Shown piece by piece: positions 7,782 through 16,428 of a stretch of 64,000 bases of DNA. The first letter of the stretch is position 1. The number at the start of each line of letters is the position of its first letter. A program made the translations under genes and the position numbers. The DNA is taken from positions 1-64,000 of the forward strand of contig NZ_JAGIAG010000008.1 of the NCBI RefSeq assembly GCF_017744955.1. Reading direction: 5' to 3'. Under the pieces are notes generated by a model that was not told the DNA's origin, ran no database searches, and was given only the letters and a program-made list of their open reading frames with translations. The DNA comes from Dokdonella sp. (GTDB lineage Bacteria > Pseudomonadota > Gammaproteobacteria > Xanthomonadales > Rhodanobacteraceae).

Positions 7782-9721
7782 CAGGGCGTTCCTCCAGCGG
7801 CTGCGGCGGGCTGGGTCGTCGCCGCAGGGACGACCTCGTGCGCGGGCACCGGTGCAGGAGCGGGTGCCGCATCGCGCGCGCCGTCGGTCGGAATTCCGTA
7901 GCGCGCCTTCTCTTCTTTCGACGCCCACGGCAGTTCGGCGTGATCGCGCGCGTCCTGGTCGACGCGGATCTGGTCGACGCTGACGTCGGGCGAGCTCGGC
8001 ACGCGCTGGTCGGTGATGCGATTCGCGGCGACCAGGCGCGGCGTGATCAGGAACAGGCGCTCGAAGCGCTGGCGGTCCTTCTCGACCTGGCGGAACAGGT
8101 TGCCGAGCAGCGGGATGTCGCCGAGCACGGGAATCTTGCCGTCGTGCTTCTCGTCCTGGTCGGTGATCAGGCCGCCGAGCAGCAGGCTCTGGCCTTCGTC
8201 GATCAGCGCCTGCGTGTTGACCGCCTTGCGCTGCACCAGCGGGACGTTGACGACCTGGCCGGCGAGGTTGGTCTGGTTGACGTTCACGTTGCCGTCTTCG
8301 ATCTGCACGATCGTGCGGATGCGGCGGCGGCCGCTCTCGTAGACCAGATGCGGCGTCACGCGCAGCACGGTGCCGGCGACGACGTTGAACAGGTCCACGT
8401 CGTACGCGCCGGCGACCGGCACGTAGACGGTCTGGCTGTTCTCGATCACCGCCTCGGTGTCGTTCAGCGTCATCACCTGCGGGCGCGCGACGATGTTGGT
8501 GATGTCGTCGGTGGCGAGCGCGTTGATGCGCGCGATGAACTTGCCGGCGTCGCCGACGATCGCACCGATCTGGAAGCCGTCGAGCTGGTTCAGCAGTCCG
8601 ATGTTGTTCGCGCCGAGCGCGTCGGCCAGCGTGCGGCCGCGCGGGTCGACGCCGCTGCGGCCGAAATTGACCGCGGTGCGCGCGTTCTGCCAGCGCCAGT
8701 CGATGCCGTACTTCTTCGCCTTGCCCTTGTTGATGTCGATGATGGTCGCTTCGATCTCGACCATCTGCGGCTCGACGTCGAGCGCCTGCACCAGGCGGTC
8801 GTACATGCCGATGCGATCGGGCGCGTCGCGCACGATGACCGCGTTGCGGAACGTGTCGGCGACGATGCGCGCGTTCGGGGTGGCGTCGGCGGCGGCGTTC
8901 TGCACCGGTTGCGGCGGGGGCAGCGGAATGTCGCCCTCGTCCTGGCGCGCGGCGTCACCCTCGCCCGGCGGAATCAGCGGCGGCTTGCCGACGCTGGCGA
9001 GGCCGCTGCCACGCAGCTTGTTGCCGGAGCGCGGCAGCAGGCGGTCCTGCGCCACGTAGGCCGACTGTGCCGTCGGCGCGACCAGCTCGCGCAGCAGGGT
9101 CGCCACGCCCGGCACGGTCTGCTGGCGGTTGCCGATCGTCATCGTCATGTCGGCCGCCCAGGCGTAGCGCAGCTTGTAGTACTTGAATACGGTCGCGTTG
9201 CTCGGGCTCTGACCGTTGATCGCGTCGGCGAGCTGCTGCACCTGTTCGACGAAGCGCGGCGCGCCGGTGACCATCACCAGGCCGTTGCCGCTGGTCGCGG
9301 TGAACGTATTGCCGTCGTCGCCGAGCTTCATCTTCTGGAACGCGCCGACGAAGTCCTCGACGCGCGCCGGCGGCAGGTTCGCGTAGCGCGTGATGCGTTC
9401 GGAGGTCAGATAGACGTAGACGGCGGAACCGTCGTAGTAGCTGATCAGGTCGTTCGCCGCGCAGATCGACGTGAACACCTTCGACGGGCTGCCGCCGCGC
9501 TGACCGCTGATCGTCGCGGCGCGGGCGCGGACCTGCTGGCTGACCACCACCGACAGACCCTGGTCGCTGAAGAATTCCTGCAGGAATTCCGCCAGCGGCT
9601 GGCCCTGGGGATTGAAGCTGACCTCCGCGCGCTTGAACGGAATCGGCGCGGCCTGGGCCGCGGTTCCGCACAGCATCATCGTGGTCAACAGCAGCGCCAT
9701 CAGACCGACCCGTATCCGCAT
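7781..9721 (-). CDS. sctC: T3SS outer-membrane secretin SctC
   Basis: SctC (646 residues) forms the outer-membrane ring. It has a signal peptide (MRIRVGLMALLLTTMMLCG, cleavage probably after AQA), N0 and N1 domains (about 35-180) and an N3 domain carrying a long Gly/Pro/Gln-rich insert. The secretin core (about 330-590) contains VPLVQRKAVNTQALIDEGQS, LLLGGLITDQ and the signature GKIPVLGDIPLLGNLFR. The C-terminal 60 residues are Ala/Pro-rich and may bind a pilotin, but none is encoded nearby. ATG 9721 opens the signal peptide cleanly; an upstream in-frame ATG at 9751 would add ten residues. Confidence 0.96.
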   Translation of the reverse strand: MRIRVGLMALLLTTMMLCGTAAQAAPIPFKRAEVSFNPQGQPLAEFLQEFFSDQGLSVVVSQQVRARAATISGQRGGSPSKVFTSICAANDLISYYDGSAVYVYLTSERITRYANLPPARVEDFVGAFQKMKLGDDGNTFTATSGNGLVMVTGAPRFVEQVQQLADAINGQSPSNATVFKYYKLRYAWAADMTMTIGNRQQTVPGVATLLRELVAPTAQSAYVAQDRLLPRSGNKLRGSGLASVGKPPLIPPGEGDAARQDEGDIPLPPPQPVQNAAADATPNARIVADTFRNAVIVRDAPDRIGMYDRLVQALDVEPQMVEIEATIIDINKGKAKKYGIDWRWQNARTAVNFGRSGVDPRGRTLADALGANNIGLLNQLDGFQIGAIVGDAGKFIARINALATDDITNIVARPQVMTLNDTEAVIENSQTVYVPVAGAYDVDLFNVVAGTVLRVTPHLVYESGRRRIRTIVQIEDGNVNVNQTNLAGQVVNVPLVQRKAVNTQALIDEGQSLLLGGLITDQDEKHDGKIPVLGDIPLLGNLFRQVEKDRQRFERLFLITPRLVAANRITDQRVPSSPDVSVDQIRVDQDARDHAELPWASKEEKARYGIPTDGARDAAPAPAPVPAHEVVPAATTQPAAAAGGTP

Positions 9722-9807
9722 TGTGTTCTTCCCCGTTCCCGCTACTCGCATCCTCTACCCCTAGCCTGAATGTTTCCGAAAGTGCCGTTCGAATTCTTCT
9801 TACGGCT

Positions 9808-11877
9808 TCACGCCGCCGCCAGCTGCCCCAATGGCACCAGCTTAACGTCGGGTACCAGCTCCTGATACGACAGCACCGGCAGCGCCGGAAACTCGATTTC
9901 GGTCAGCTTGCGCAGATGCCGGCGCACGTCCATCGACGAAAGCAGGACGACGTTCGCGTCGACGCTGCTGCGCACGCGCGCGTGCACCTGCTGCAGCAGG
10001 CTTTCCGCCAGCTGCGGCTCGACCGCCAGTTGCGCACTGCCGCCGCTGACGTGCACCGAGCGGCGCAGGCGGTCTTCCAGTTCCGGATGCGCGACCAGCA
10101 CGTGCAAGGTGCGGCTGGCACCGGCGTAGCGGTCGCTGATGTGGCGCCGCAGCGCGACGCGCACGTATTCGGCGACCAGCACGATGTCCTTCTCGCGGCT
10201 CGCCGCGTCGGTGATCGCCTCGAACACGTCGCGCAGGTGGCGCACCGGAATGCGCTCCTCGACCAGACGCTTGAGGATATCGGCGACACGTTGCGGCGAG
10301 ACGACACGCAGCATCTCGCGCACCAGGTCCGGGTAGTCGCGGCTGAGGCCGTTGAACAGGTTCGAAGTTTCCTGGATGCCGACGAACAGGTTCAGGTGCT
10401 GCTCGAAGGCGTCGCGCAGGTGGCGGCGCAGTACTTCCAGCGCGCCGATCGCGCCTTCGCCGCCAGCCGCCTCGGACGTCTCGCGCCACTCGCCGGGGAA
10501 CGCCGGCAGATAGACCTGGCCGTCGACGTCGCCGCTCGGCGGCGGCAGCGCGGCGCGGTCGCCGCTGCGCGGCGCCGGCAGGAAGCGCGCACCGGGATGC
10601 AGGCGGCCATTGCCGACGCGCACGCCGTGCACGAACACGCGGTAGGCGTTCGGCGGCAGGTTCTGGCCAGCCCGCAGCGCCGGTGCCGGCATCGGCACAC
10701 CATATTCTTCGCGCAGGGTGCCGACCGTCTCGCGCAGCACGTTGCGCACGTTGGCGGGACCGAGCTGCTGCAGGGTCTGCAGATCCATTTCGAGGAGCAG
10801 GGCCGGCGGTGCCGACAGCTCGTCGCTGGCGACCACGTCGAGCGGCAGCAGCTCCTTGCTGTCGGAGACGCGGAACAGCTTGCGCAGGAAACCGACGCTG
10901 TGGCGGAAGCGCCAGGCACCGAGGGTGGTGAAGGCCAGTCCGAGCAGCAGGAACACGAGCACCGGGAAGCCCGGCACGCTCATCATCAGCAGCGCGATCA
11001 GGCCGGTGACCAGGATCACGCGCGGCTCGTTGGAGATCTGCGAGGCGATCGCCGCGCCGAGGTGCTTGTCTTCGCCGTCGTTGGCGGTGCGGGTCACGAT
11101 CAGGCCGGCCGACATCGAGGCGAGCAGGGCCGGGATCTGCGACACCAGGCCGTCGCCGATGGTCAGGATGCTGTAGGTATGGACGGCCTGGCCGAGGCTC
11201 ATGCCGCCCTGCAACATGCCGACCGCGAGGCCGCCGAGCAGGTTGATGATGATGATGACGATGCCGGCGATCGCGTCGCCTTTGACGAACTTCATCGCGC
11301 CGTCGAGGCTGCCGTGCAGCTGGCTCTCGACCTCGAGCAGGCGACGCTTGCGCTTGGCCTCGTCCTTGTCGACCAGTCCGGAGCGCAGGTCCGAGTCGAT
11401 CGACAGCTGCTTGCCCGGCATCGCGTCCAGCGAGAAGCGTGCGGCGACCTCGGCCACGCGCTCGGCGCCCTTGGCGACGACGATGAACTGCACCACGGTG
11501 ATGATCAGGAAGATGACCAGACCGACCACCAGGTTGCCGGAGACCACCACGTTGCCGAAGGTGTCGATGATGTGGCCGGCGTCCGCGTGCAGCAGGATCG
11601 AACGGGTGATCGCGATCGACAGCGCCAGGCGGAACAGCGTGGTCAGCATCAGCACGCTGGGGAAGCTGGAGAACGCGGTCGGCGCCGGAATGTAGATCGC
11701 GATCAGCAGAAGGCCGATGCCGACCAGGATGTTGATCGCCACCAGCGTGTCGATCACCGGCATCGGCAGCGGCAGGATCATCAGGGCGACGATCGCGACC
11801 ACGCCGAAAACGAGAACGATGTCGCTGTAACTGCGCGAGCCGCTACCGAACTTGAACAGGGACGCGACCGCGTTCAT
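9808..11877 (-). CDS. sctV: T3SS export gate protein SctV
   Basis: SctV (689 residues, FlhA/YscV/HrcV family) forms the nonameric export gate. About eight membrane helices occupy residues 20-330. The highly conserved segment FSSFPSVLMLTTLFRLALSI is followed by the FHIPEP-type loop with RFSLDAMPGKQLSIDSDLRS. The cytoplasmic C-domain (about 370-689) ends with LSYQELVPDVKLVPLG. ATG 11877 has GGAGAG upstream; longer frames extend only into the promoter. It is the first gene of the minus-strand operon, and sctC follows after 86 bp. Confidence 0.97.
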   Translation of the reverse strand: MNAVASLFKFGSGSRSYSDIVLVFGVVAIVALMILPLPMPVIDTLVAINILVGIGLLLIAIYIPAPTAFSSFPSVLMLTTLFRLALSIAITRSILLHADAGHIIDTFGNVVVSGNLVVGLVIFLIITVVQFIVVAKGAERVAEVAARFSLDAMPGKQLSIDSDLRSGLVDKDEAKRKRRLLEVESQLHGSLDGAMKFVKGDAIAGIVIIIINLLGGLAVGMLQGGMSLGQAVHTYSILTIGDGLVSQIPALLASMSAGLIVTRTANDGEDKHLGAAIASQISNEPRVILVTGLIALLMMSVPGFPVLVFLLLGLAFTTLGAWRFRHSVGFLRKLFRVSDSKELLPLDVVASDELSAPPALLLEMDLQTLQQLGPANVRNVLRETVGTLREEYGVPMPAPALRAGQNLPPNAYRVFVHGVRVGNGRLHPGARFLPAPRSGDRAALPPPSGDVDGQVYLPAFPGEWRETSEAAGGEGAIGALEVLRRHLRDAFEQHLNLFVGIQETSNLFNGLSRDYPDLVREMLRVVSPQRVADILKRLVEERIPVRHLRDVFEAITDAASREKDIVLVAEYVRVALRRHISDRYAGASRTLHVLVAHPELEDRLRRSVHVSGGSAQLAVEPQLAESLLQQVHARVRSSVDANVVLLSSMDVRRHLRKLTEIEFPALPVLSYQELVPDVKLVPLGQLAAA

Positions 11878-12154
11878 TGCATGCTCTCCATGGTCCCGCC
11901 GGAGACCTCGCGCGTTGTCGCTGGTGCGGGTTCGTCGCGAACGGAATCGCGTCGATTGCCGCGGGAATCCATGTCCATAACCCTGTCCACAAGGAGTTTT
12001 GGCATCCATCTCGGCCGTTTAGACGGCCAGACGACGAGTAGGGCTGCTTGTGACGAGCGGTCAACCAAACGCTCGTGTGAACGGCAGACTAGCAGAACGA
12101 AGTGACGGTTCGAACCGACCTAGGGAAAACCCTGGGTGTTCTGTCGACTCGTCG
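11878..12154. promoter_or_regulatory. Upstream region of sctV with T3SS dyad copy B
   Basis: This 277-bp gene-free stretch carries CCTAGGGAAAACCCTGGG at 12119-12136, a near-perfect inverted repeat with a 4-nt A spacer. On the minus strand, 12132-12120 reads GGGTTTTCCCTAG, matching copies A, C and D. The site is about 245 bp upstream of the sctV ATG, so a long leader is implied if it acts on sctV. Short open frames here look like chance. Confidence 0.55.
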
Positions 12155-12550
12155 TTAACGTGTCGTTTCGATCACGTATTCGTTCGGTGAAGCGCTGGCG
12201 TTGGCGGGATTCTTTGCGGCATCCTTCGGCTCCAGATGCGCGAGGAGGCTGATCGCCGTGGGGGTGACGCCGAGCATGAATCGCTGCGTGTCGTGATCGA
12301 CGATGAGAATGCGTTCACGCGGCCCGACCGCCATGATCTGCACGATGCGTGCGGGTCCGGCAGCGGCGCCGCGGCCGCCCTGTCGGCGCATCACCCACCA
12401 CAGCGCGGCCAGGGCGAATGCCACCGTCAGCAAGGGCAGCAGCAGCCCCAGCAGCGACGTTTCCGGCGCGGTCGCCGCTGGCTCGGCCATCGCGACGGCA
12501 CTCCAGACCAGCACGAGGAAAGGTATGACGTAGCGTGACGCGCTTCTCAT
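12155..12550 (-). CDS. FliO-family membrane protein inside a non-flagellar T3SS locus
   Basis: This 131-residue protein has an N-terminal signal-like segment (to about residue 22), a membrane helix LLLPLLTVAFALAALWWVM, and a cytoplasmic domain with VGPRERILIVDHDTQRFMLG followed by VTPTAISLLAHL. This is the pattern of flagellar FliO (ARERVVVVD...LVLGVT...INLL). FliO helps assemble the FliP ring in flagella and is normally absent from injectisomes, whose SctR assembles without it. The gene sits alone on the minus strand between the sctV promoter and the divergent kinase-regulator-sctQRST operon. Flagellar genes are not visible nearby. The family call is firm; a role in SctR assembly is inference. 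Confidence 0.82.
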   Translation of the reverse strand: MRSASRYVIPFLVLVWSAVAMAEPAATAPETSLLGLLLPLLTVAFALAALWWVMRRQGGRGAAAGPARIVQIMAVGPRERILIVDHDTQRFMLGVTPTAISLLAHLEPKDAAKNPANASASPNEYVIETTR

Positions 12551-12627
12551 AACTATCGCTTACTCCATCGGCTTCGGCCGCTGCGCTGTCACGAAAGGGG
12601 ACGTGGCAGGAGACTAGGATACCGACG

Positions 12628-13725
12628 ATGTCGACGACCCGTTGCGAGCCCGTCCGCATTGATTCTCCCATCACGCCACAGCAGGCCGGCGACGTGCACA
12701 ACGCGCTGATCGAGGCCCTGCCGCTGCCGTGCGCGTTGTTCCGCCAGCCCGACGGTCGCGCCGTGCTCGGCAACCAGGCGTTCGTGCGCGAGTTCGGCCC
12801 GCTCGACTCCATACCGGACCGTATGCACTTCGAGGCGCGCTTCGACTCGCTCAGCGAGGGCGAAGACGGCATCCAGTGCTATGCGCCGCAGACGCGCCGC
12901 TGGTACCGCCTGCTCTGGCGCGACCTGCCGTGGACGCGGGCGGCGCGCTGCGATGCGGTCTTCGTCAGCAGCATCAGCGACGAGATCGAGGCCCTGCGCC
13001 AGCACAAGGCGCAGCAGGAGCAGCTCCTGTTCACCTCGCGCATGCTCAGCGTCGGCGAGATGGCGACCACGCTGGCGCACGAGCTGAACCAGCCGCTCGG
13101 CGCGATCATCAACTATCTGAGCAGTTGCGACAGCATGATCGCGCGCGGCGACGCCGCCAATCCGCGCCTGCGCCAGGGCATCGCGCTGGCGCGCAACCAG
13201 GCCGAGCACGCCAGCGCGGTGATCGCGCGCCTGCGCGAGTTCGTGCGCACGCGCAACCCGCAGCGCGAGCCGCATCCGCTCGACGCCCTGGCGCAGACGG
13301 TGGTCGAGCTGCTCCGCCTGGAAGCGGAGCAGCACCAGGTCCGCATACTGACCCGGCTGCCGAAATCGCTGCCGCGCGTGATCGCCGACCGCGTCATGAT
13401 CGAGCAGGTGCTGCTGAACCTGGTCAAGAACGCGATCGACGCGATGCGCGAGACCGCGGCCGGCCAGCGCGAGATCGCCATCGAGGCGCGCCGCGACCTG
13501 GACGGTATGATCGAGGTGCGCGTGCGCGATCGCGGCCCCGGCATCGGTTCGGATTTCGCCGAACGCATGTTCGCGCCGATGTTCAGCACCAAGTCCGACG
13601 GGCTCGGCATGGGCCTGGCGATCTGCCGCTCGATCATGGAATTCCACGAAGGCCGCCTGTTCGCCGAACCGAATGCGGACGGCGGCAGCAGCTTCATCTT
13701 CACCCTGCCGGCGGAGAACGCATGA
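12628..13725 (+). CDS. Sensor histidine kinase linked to the T3SS (PAS-HisKA-HATPase)
   Basis: This 365-residue soluble kinase has a PAS-like sensor (about 25-125), a short coiled linker, and a HisKA domain with TLAHELNQPLGAIINYL (phospho-acceptor His near 151). The ATPase domain shows VLLNLVKNAIDAM (N box), RDRGPGIG (G1) and GLGMGLAICRSIMEFHEGRL (G2). It has no membrane helix, so it senses an intracellular signal or a partner protein, as FixL-type kinases do. The last base triplet overlaps the next start as ATGA. AGGA lies 8 bp before the ATG. The signal is unknown. Confidence 0.93.
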   Translation: MSTTRCEPVRIDSPITPQQAGDVHNALIEALPLPCALFRQPDGRAVLGNQAFVREFGPLDSIPDRMHFEARFDSLSEGEDGIQCYAPQTRRWYRLLWRDLPWTRAARCDAVFVSSISDEIEALRQHKAQQEQLLFTSRMLSVGEMATTLAHELNQPLGAIINYLSSCDSMIARGDAANPRLRQGIALARNQAEHASAVIARLREFVRTRNPQREPHPLDALAQTVVELLRLEAEQHQVRILTRLPKSLPRVIADRVMIEQVLLNLVKNAIDAMRETAAGQREIAIEARRDLDGMIEVRVRDRGPGIGSDFAERMFAPMFSTKSDGLGMGLAICRSIMEFHEGRLFAEPNADGGSSFIFTLPAENA

Positions 13726-14351
13726 TGTCCGATGCCCCACCCGCGCACGTCCTGCTGGTCGACGACAACGACGAATTCCGCGAATCCACGCGCTGGCTGC
13801 TCGAGGACGCCGGCTTCACCGTCGGCGCCTTCGCCAGCGGCGCCGCGCTGCTGCACGAACTCGATCATCCGACGCAGGGTCCTCCTCCGGCCTGCATCGT
13901 CAGCGACGTGCGCATGCCGCGCATGAGCGGCATCGAGCTGCAGCAGGAACTCAAGCGCCGCGGCGTGGAGCTGCCGCTGATCTTCGTGACCGCGCACGCC
14001 GACGTGCCGCTGGCGGTCGAGGCGATGCGCAACGGCGCGGTGAATTTCATCGAGAAGCCGTTCGATCCGGTTATGCTCGTGCACGCGCTGCGCACCGCGA
14101 CCGATCGCGCCGCGGCGCTCGGCGCCAATCCGGTCGTGATGGAGAAGCTGACTCCGCGCGAGCGCCAGGTGCTCGAACTGGTGGTCGCCGGCAAGCTCAA
14201 CAAGACGATCGCCGACGTGCTCGGCATCAGCATCAAGACCGTCGAGCTACACCGTTCCAACCTGATGCAGAAGCTCGGCGCGCGCAACGTCGCCGAGGTA
14301 ATCCGCATCGCGCTCGGCCACGAACAACCGCACGGAGCGATCACGCGATGA
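13722..14351 (+). CDS. FixJ/NarL-family response regulator linked to the T3SS
   Basis: This 209-residue regulator has a receiver domain (about 8-125) with the acidic pocket DDND, phospho-acceptor Asp near 62 in SDVRMP, Thr in FVTAHAD and Lys in IEKPFDP. A LuxR-type helix-turn-helix (about 145-205) begins LTPRERQVLELVVAGKLNKT and includes ISIKTVELHRSNLMQKLGA. It is translationally coupled to the kinase in front and to sctQ behind, ATGA in both cases. It probably activates the T3SS operons; the G/C-triplet dyads at four promoters are candidate targets. No binding was shown. Confidence 0.94.
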   Translation: MMSDAPPAHVLLVDDNDEFRESTRWLLEDAGFTVGAFASGAALLHELDHPTQGPPPACIVSDVRMPRMSGIELQQELKRRGVELPLIFVTAHADVPLAVEAMRNGAVNFIEKPFDPVMLVHALRTATDRAAALGANPVVMEKLTPRERQVLELVVAGKLNKTIADVLGISIKTVELHRSNLMQKLGARNVAEVIRIALGHEQPHGAITR

Positions 14352-15442
14352 CGGTAGCCCCCGCCATGGACATTCCTTCCCGAGAGGCCCGCCCGCTGGG
14401 CGAGCGTCTGCGCGCGATCCCGCCGGATCGCGCGGCCGCCGTGACGCGCCTGCTCGGCGCCGGCGAGCGCCTGCTGATCGAAGCCGACGGCACGCGGCTG
14501 GAGCTGCGCAGCGACGTCGCGCAGGAAGCCCCGCACGCGACCACGGCCGAACTCAATCACGCCAACGGCCGCCTCAGCCTGGTGCTGACCACCGAGCACC
14601 ACGAGGCCAGGGTCGGCGAACGCAGCTGGCACGATTTCAGCGGCGACGCGCGCCTGCTGGCCTGGGCGCTCGCCTACGAACCCCTGCTGATGCGCCTGTC
14701 CGAACTGCTCGGAACGCCGCTGCTGCCGGCCGAACTGCGTGCCGCGCCGGATCGCCAGGCCGACGTGCTGCACTGGGTCGAATTCCGCTACGGCCAGGGC
14801 GAGCGCGAAGACTGCCGCGGCCTGCTCGGTCTCGACCGCGCCGCCCTGGACACGCTCGCAGCGGTCTCCGGCTGGCACCGCGCCGACGCCGAGGCGCGCA
14901 TCGAGCGCGACGAAGTCCCCTTGCCGTGCCGCCTGCTGCTGCCGGTGCCGGACCTGTCGGCGGCGACGTTGCGCGACGTCGGCGAGGGTGACGTGATCCT
15001 GCTCGGTTCGCGCGCGATCGCCACCAGCACCCTGCGCCTGCACGCCGATACCGGCCAGGCCGCGCTCGACGCGCGCCACGCCTGGCTCGCCGCCGCGGTC
15101 GCGGGCGGCATCTCGATCACTCGTCCCTTGAGTGCCGCCGAATTCAGGAATCTCACGATGAACGAAAGTGTCGCCGAAACTCCCCCTGCCCTCACCGCCG
15201 AGGACGTCCGCGATTCGATCCCGATCCGCGTCGACCTGCTGATCGACACGCTGAGCCTCAGCCTGGCCGACCTCGGACGCCTCGGCGCCGGACAGATCCT
15301 CGAACTGCGCCAGCCGGTCGAAGGCGCGCGCGTCGAGCTGCGCGCGAACGGCAAGATCATCGGCAGCGGCGAATTGGTATCGCTGGGCGAGACGCTCGGC
15401 GTCAAAGTCACAAGGATCGGTGACGAACGTGGACTTCAGTAA
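14348..15442 (+). CDS. sctQ: T3SS cytoplasmic ring/sorting platform protein SctQ
   Basis: This 364-residue protein is of the FliM/FliN-like SctQ family. The N-terminal two thirds are variable, with several Trp-containing motifs such as HWVEFRYGQGEREDCRGLLG. The C-terminal 75 residues are a SpoA/FliN domain: IPIRVDLLIDTLSLSLADLG, then AGQILELRQPVEGARVEL and GSGELVSLGETLGVKVTRI. ATG 14348 overlaps the regulator stop by 4 nt, and the stop is 22 nt inside sctR. An in-frame ATG at 15158 with its own Shine-Dalgarno could give the separate C-terminal form known for other SctQ proteins. Confidence 0.93.
   Translation: MTVAPAMDIPSREARPLGERLRAIPPDRAAAVTRLLGAGERLLIEADGTRLELRSDVAQEAPHATTAELNHANGRLSLVLTTEHHEARVGERSWHDFSGDARLLAWALAYEPLLMRLSELLGTPLLPAELRAAPDRQADVLHWVEFRYGQGEREDCRGLLGLDRAALDTLAAVSGWHRADAEARIERDEVPLPCRLLLPVPDLSAATLRDVGEGDVILLGSRAIATSTLRLHADTGQAALDARHAWLAAAVAGGISITRPLSAAEFRNLTMNESVAETPPALTAEDVRDSIPIRVDLLIDTLSLSLADLGRLGAGQILELRQPVEGARVELRANGKIIGSGELVSLGETLGVKVTRIGDERGLQ
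15146..15442 (+). promoter_or_regulatory. Internal ribosome binding site and start for a short SctQ-C
   Basis: AGGA at 15146-15149 precedes an in-frame ATG at 15158 by 8 bp. Translation from there gives a 94-residue product starting MNESVAETPP and containing exactly the SpoA domain. YscQ, Spa33 and SsaQ are known to make such C-terminal products from internal starts. Use of this one is inferred. Confidence 0.6.
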
Positions 15443-16109
15443 CTTTTCACCTGCCCTCGTCATCGCGACGGTCGTCGGCCTTGCGCTGGCGCCGTTCGTC
15501 GCGGTGATGGTGACCTCGTTCACCAAAATCGTCGTCGTCATCAGCCTGCTGCGCAACGCGCTCGGCCTGCAGCAGACGCCGCCGAACGTCGTCATCAACG
15601 GCCTGGCGATCATCCTGTCGATCTACGTGATGTATCCGGTCATCCTCGACACGCTCGACAACGTCAACGCCAATACCGCGGCGGCGCAGGCGCAGGGGCT
15701 GGGCTCGGAGAAGATGACGGTCGACCGCCTCGGCCAGATGATCGGCGCCGGCAAGGAGCCGTTGCGCAAGTTCCTGATCAAGCATTCGCACGAGAACGAG
15801 CGCAAGTTCTTCCTGGAAAGCGCCAAGCGCCTGCTGCCGCCGGCGCAGCAGACCGGCCTGACTGCCGACGACTTCATCGTGGTGATGCCGGCGTTCACCG
15901 TCAGCGAGCTGACGGAGGCCTTCCAGATCGGCTTCCTGTTGTTCCTGCCGTTCGTCGTGATCGACCTGATCGTGTCGAACATCCTGCTCGCGCTCGGCAT
16001 GATGATGCTGTCGCCGACGATGGTCTCGCTGCCGTTCAAGCTGCTGCTGTTCGTGATCCTCAACGGCTGGGCCAAGCTGATCCACGGCCTCGTCGCGACC
16101 TACCAATAG
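15420..16109 (+). CDS. sctR: T3SS export apparatus protein SctR
   Basis: SctR (229 residues, FliP/YscR family) forms the five-subunit core of the export gate with SctS and SctT. Four membrane helices are visible: ALVIATVVGLALAPFVAVMV, VVINGLAIILSIYVMYPVIL, IGFLLFLPFVVIDLIVSNIL and a C-terminal one. FliP-family signatures include TSFTKIVVVISLLRNALG and MMMLSPTMVSLPFKLLLFV. The start is taken as GTG 15420, inside the end of sctQ; another GTG lies three codons on. sctS follows after 10 bp. Confidence 0.97.
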   Translation: MTNVDFSNFSPALVIATVVGLALAPFVAVMVTSFTKIVVVISLLRNALGLQQTPPNVVINGLAIILSIYVMYPVILDTLDNVNANTAAAQAQGLGSEKMTVDRLGQMIGAGKEPLRKFLIKHSHENERKFFLESAKRLLPPAQQTGLTADDFIVVMPAFTVSELTEAFQIGFLLFLPFVVIDLIVSNILLALGMMMLSPTMVSLPFKLLLFVILNGWAKLIHGLVATYQ

Positions 16110-16119
16110 GCAGCCGCGC

Positions 16120-16386
16120 ATGTATCAGAACGAAATCCAGCTCGCGCGCGAGGCCCTCTGGCTGGTGCTGCTGCTGTCGGCGCCGCCGATCCTGGCCGCC
16201 GCGATCACCGGCCTGCTGATCGCGTTCCTGCAGGCGGTGACGCAGCTGCAGGAGCAGACGTTTCCGTACGCGGTGAAGTTCACCGCCGTGGTACTCGCGC
16301 TGTTCGCCACCGCGACCGTGCTCGGCGGCACGCTGTACAACTACTCCGACAACCTGTTCAGCAACTTCGCGACGTTGATCCGCTGA
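16120..16386 (+). CDS. sctS: T3SS export apparatus protein SctS
   Basis: SctS (88 residues, FliQ/YscS family) has two membrane hairpin helices: ALWLVLLLSAPPILAAAITG and FTAVVLALFATATVLGGTLY. Between them lies the conserved cytoplasmic turn FLQAVTQLQEQTFPYAVKF, which is diagnostic. The length is normal for the family. It lies between sctR and sctT in the standard order. Confidence 0.97.
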   Translation: MYQNEIQLAREALWLVLLLSAPPILAAAITGLLIAFLQAVTQLQEQTFPYAVKFTAVVLALFATATVLGGTLYNYSDNLFSNFATLIR

Positions 16387-16428
16387 TGCGCGCGCGTTGC
16401 CGCCTCCCCCGCCGCGAGATCGACGCAC

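Noticed and set aside
9741-9790. A fifth copy of the T3SS dyad ahead of sctC
   Set aside because: Only a half-site (CTAGGGGTA on the minus strand near 9757) is visible, with no partner half, and sctC lies inside the sctV operon.
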